Positions 61,933 to 64,000 of a stretch of DNA of 64,000 nucleotides are shown here, piece by piece. The DNA comes from Amycolatopsis sp. NBRC 101858 (lineage in GTDB: Bacteria; Actinomycetota; Actinomycetes; Mycobacteriales; Pseudonocardiaceae): NCBI RefSeq assembly GCF_030269325.1, contig NZ_BSTD01000001.1:1-64000 (forward strand), read 5' to 3'. Every line of letters begins with the position of its first letter. Position 1 is the first letter of the stretch. A model generated the notes under the pieces. It worked only from the letters and a program-made list of their open reading frames with translations. It was not told where the DNA came from and searched no databases. The translations under genes were made by a program, and so were the position numbers.

Positions 61933-62889
61933 GTGACCGAGGCGACCGCACAACGCATCCGGCCGGCGGGTGATCCGCTCCGGAGAGCCCTCGAACTGGT
62001 CGGTGACCAGTGGACGCTGCTCATCCTGCAGAGCCTGTTCCTGCGCTTCCGGCGGTACGAGGAGCTGCGCCTGCGGCTGGGCATCTCGCCGACGGCGTTG
62101 TCCGGGCGGCTGCGGGACATGGTGGAAGCGGGCATGCTCACGCGCGTGCCGTACCGGGACGCGCGGCGCACGCGGCACGAGTACCGGCTCACCGAGCGCG
62201 GCCTGCAGCTGTGGCCGCTGCTGATTTCGATCTGGGCCTGGGAGCGCGAGTGGGTCGAAGGCCGCCGCGAGGTGCTGCCGACGCTCATCCACCTCGACTG
62301 CGAGCTGGCTACATCAGCGCCCCTCGGCTGCGGGGCGTGCGGCCGCCGGGTCGACGCCCGTGACGTGCGGGCTTCGCGGCTCGACAGCACCGGCGTCGCG
62401 GCGGCGACGGCGTCCAAGCGCTTCCGCCGCAAGGACGCGGAATCCCTGGCCGGCGACCCGATGATGTTCTTCCCCGACACGATGGAGCTGCTCGGCGACC
62501 GCTGGTCGACGGGGCTTCTGGTGTCCGCGCTGCTCGGCTGCCGGCACTTCTCGGAGTTCGAGCGGGAGCTGGGGATCGGGCCGAGTGTGCTGTCGGCCCG
62601 GCTGAGCAAGCTCGTCGAGGTCGGCGTGCTGCGCACCGGCACGGCCAAGACCCGCACGGACGCGCGCGACTACCGGATGACGGCGAAGGGGCTGGCGTTC
62701 TTCCCGGCGCTGGCGTTCATCGCGGAGTGGTCGCGCGGGTTCGAGGTGGCGGGCCAGGAGCCGGACATCACGCTGCACCACGTCGAATGCGGCAACCGGC
62801 TGCAGCCGATGCTGCTGTGCGACCACTGCGGCCGGCCGCTGACCCGCAAGTCGGTGCAGTTCGGCGGAGTGCCGACCCCCAAACGCTGA
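61933..62889 (+). CDS. HxlR-type regulator with two winged-helix domains
   Basis: 318 residues, about twice the length of an ordinary HxlR protein. The first winged helix (LELVGDQWTLLILQSL to WEREW) spans about residues 20-105 and is followed by a CGACGR element. The second (MELLGDRWSTGLLVSA onward) spans about residues 185-270 and is followed by CDHCGR. Each half therefore ends in a C-x-x-C-G-R knuckle, suggesting metal binding or redox sensing. GTG 61933 follows AGGGGGA. It is divergent from the carotenoid-oxygenase operon and probably represses it through the 13-bp repeats. Confidence 0.88.
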   Translation: MTEATAQRIRPAGDPLRRALELVGDQWTLLILQSLFLRFRRYEELRLRLGISPTALSGRLRDMVEAGMLTRVPYRDARRTRHEYRLTERGLQLWPLLISIWAWEREWVEGRREVLPTLIHLDCELATSAPLGCGACGRRVDARDVRASRLDSTGVAAATASKRFRRKDAESLAGDPMMFFPDTMELLGDRWSTGLLVSALLGCRHFSEFERELGIGPSVLSARLSKLVEVGVLRTGTAKTRTDARDYRMTAKGLAFFPALAFIAEWSRGFEVAGQEPDITLHHVECGNRLQPMLLCDHCGRPLTRKSVQFGGVPTPKR

Positions 62890-62971
62890 GCGGGTGACCA
62901 AATCGACTCGCCAAGCGGTTTGTCTGATGCCAGGCTGGAGCGGTCACACGTCGTCAGTTCCGGAGGTAAGC

Positions 62972-63157
62972 ATGAGTGAACCGAATCCGTCGCCCAGCGG
63001 CGAGGAGGACGACGTCAAGCGCAAGTTCCGGGAGGCGCTGGAGCGCAAGCAGGCCCACACGCGCTCGGGCGCATCCCACGAGAACGGCGGCGGCAAGAAC
63101 CAGCACGCCCACGGCCCGGCGGCCAACAAGAGGACGTTCCGCCGCAAGAGCGGCTGA
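62972..63157 (+). CDS. Small DUF5302-like protein
   Basis: 61 residues, highly charged and probably disordered. Acidic N-terminal DD, a helical VKRKFREALERKQ core, and Gly/His/Asn-rich then Arg/Lys-rich ends fit the DUF5302 family found across actinobacteria. GGAGG lies 6 nt before ATG 62972; earlier in-frame codons lack this. The function is unknown. It is followed by a strong terminator. Confidence 0.8.
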   Translation: MSEPNPSPSGEEDDVKRKFREALERKQAHTRSGASHENGGGKNQHAHGPAANKRTFRRKSG

Positions 63158-63168
63158 GGTTTCCGCCT

Positions 63169-63203
63169 CGAAGGCCCCCACCTGCTCAGGGTGGGGGCCT
63201 TCG
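63169..63203. terminator. Hairpin between convergent genes
   Basis: A perfect 14-bp stem (63169-63182 with 63190-63203) around a 7-nt loop, 12 nt past the DUF5302 stop and 7 nt past the facing gene's stop. Confidence 0.88.
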
Positions 63204-63209
63204 TCGTGG

Positions 63210-64000
63210 TTACGGCGTGAACTCGCCCAGGTGCTCCAGCACCACGAACTCGCTCGCCGGGCTCGCCGCCGCCACCGCTTTGCGCAGCACCTCCAAGCCG
63301 CCGTTGGGATCTTTCGCCTGGCCGAGCGGCAGGTCGAAGTCGTCCCAGTGCGTTGCCGCCACGTGCGCGGGGTTGCCGAGCGTGCGCAGGAGCCTCGGCA
63401 CGTACTGCGTCACCTTCGCGCCGCCCACCGGCACGCACACCACGTCCGGGCGCAGCCCCGCCAGCTCGGACTCCACGTAGTTCGAGCCGCCGAAGTCCAG
63501 GACGCTCGCCCCGCCGCCGGTCACCTGGTACGCCAGCGTTCCGCCCTCGAGCAGGTCCTCGATCACCCGGGGGCGATCCCGGCGGGACAGCGGCCGCGAA
63601 CCGGGGAACGGCACCCGGGCCCGTTCGCCCGTCGCCGAGTGCAGGGACCGCAGGACGCGGATCGAGTAGCCGTCGAACGTCAGGTCCTCGCCGCCGCTCG
63701 CGATCGACAGCTGGTCCTCCGGCGCGCCCAGTGCCGCCATGAGACTCAAATGGGTCTCGGTGCCGACCACCGTCGCTCCGGTGCGTTGGGCCAGGTAGGG
63801 GACGTCGGTGAGGTGGTCGTAGTGGCCGTGCGTCACGAGGATGTGGTCCGCGCGCAGCTCGCCGCGGTCGACGTAGCCGTCGATCAGCGCCTTGTTCACC
63901 GAGAGCGGGGTGCGCGGGTCCGCGCCCGCCGGCGTGTACGTGCCGGTCTTGAACCGCGTCAGCCACGGGTCGATGAGGACCGTCTTGGTCCCGGTCGAGC
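63210..64000 (-). CDS. Metallo-beta-lactamase-fold hydrolase, 5' end beyond the window
   Basis: 263 codons are visible and the frame stays open to the right edge, so the start is missing. The metal site THGHYDH is near codon 59, and further ligands are likely in the SLHSAT and ATHWDDF segments. The upstream part reads TVLIDPWLTRF, which belongs to the first strand pair. It resembles the L-ascorbate-6-phosphate lactonase/UPF0173 branch. An internal GTG near 63899 is not the true start. The substrate is unknown. Confidence 0.85.
   Translation of the reverse strand, partial: STGTKTVLIDPWLTRFKTGTYTPAGADPRTPLSVNKALIDGYVDRGELRADHILVTHGHYDHLTDVPYLAQRTGATVVGTETHLSLMAALGAPEDQLSIASGGEDLTFDGYSIRVLRSLHSATGERARVPFPGSRPLSRRDRPRVIEDLLEGGTLAYQVTGGGASVLDFGGSNYVESELAGLRPDVVCVPVGGAKVTQYVPRLLRTLGNPAHVAATHWDDFDLPLGQAKDPNGGLEVLRKAVAAASPASEFVVLEHLGEFTP

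Overview
The window is high-GC actinobacterial DNA. It most resembles Amycolatopsis or another member of the Pseudonocardiaceae. The signs are the rRNA leader type, a fused F420-precursor synthase (FbiC), an Emb-type arabinosyltransferase of an arabinogalactan cell wall, several apparently leaderless genes, and G/C-ending codons nearly everywhere. The genus is inferred from overall style; no search was run.

Layout. 1-327 is the 5' part of a 16S rRNA gene on the minus strand, with its leader and promoters running to about 760. A divergent pair (alpha/beta hydrolase, short-chain dehydrogenase) follows, then a lone IS1634/COG5421-type transposase gene that has lost a catalytic Asp, then fbiC and a small lipoprotein. 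7290-10734 is a compact three-gene cassette: Fe(II)/2-oxoglutarate dioxygenase, SAM methyltransferase and carnitine-type O-acyltransferase. It is faced by a convergent esterase/methyltransferase pair. I regard this as the best candidate for an undescribed pathway. 12622-23389 is a carbohydrate locus: two tandem secreted beta-helix glycosidases (GH87-like, predicted alpha-1,3-glucanases), a LacI regulator, a sugar ABC importer without its ATPase, and a cytoplasmic GH13 alpha-glucosidase. 23.4-35.9 kb holds miscellaneous genes: a GNAT remnant between short direct repeats, an LVIVD-repeat protein, an orphan solute-binding lipoprotein with a nucleotidyltransferase, a LysR/SDR divergent pair, the arabinosyltransferase and an unusual subtilase.

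36-40 kb holds a quinone oxidoreductase behind a MerR-type promoter, a GNAT, lpd, a PlsC-like acyltransferase and an F420-dependent reductase. 40.4-44.2 kb is a LacI-controlled unit (DUF993 protein, sugar isomerase, IclR) with a textbook LacI operator. A two-component system follows. 46.4-50.9 kb is a lysine-degradation operon: permease, 5-aminovaleramidase (DavA), lysine 2-monooxygenase (DavB) and TetR, with two perfect palindromes upstream. 51-55.8 kb holds a TetR/hydrolase pair, a small membrane protein, a 21-bp repeat array, a PucR/CdaR regulator and a GDSL esterase. 55.9-61.8 kb is a tightly coupled minus-strand operon: carotenoid-cleavage-type oxygenase, acyl-CoA ligase, thiolase, F420-type LLM oxidoreductase and an FMN/F420-binding split-barrel protein. 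It diverges from a double-domain HxlR regulator. The window ends in a truncated metallo-beta-lactamase-fold gene.

Two features run across genes. One is a pair of 21-bp tandem-repeat arrays that flip orientation midway (18241-18461 and 53237-53646). The other is a roughly 2-kb patch (36.4-38.5 kb) where genes on both strands show G-to-A shifts on the plus strand. Several enzymes are candidate users of F420, the cofactor whose precursor FbiC makes.
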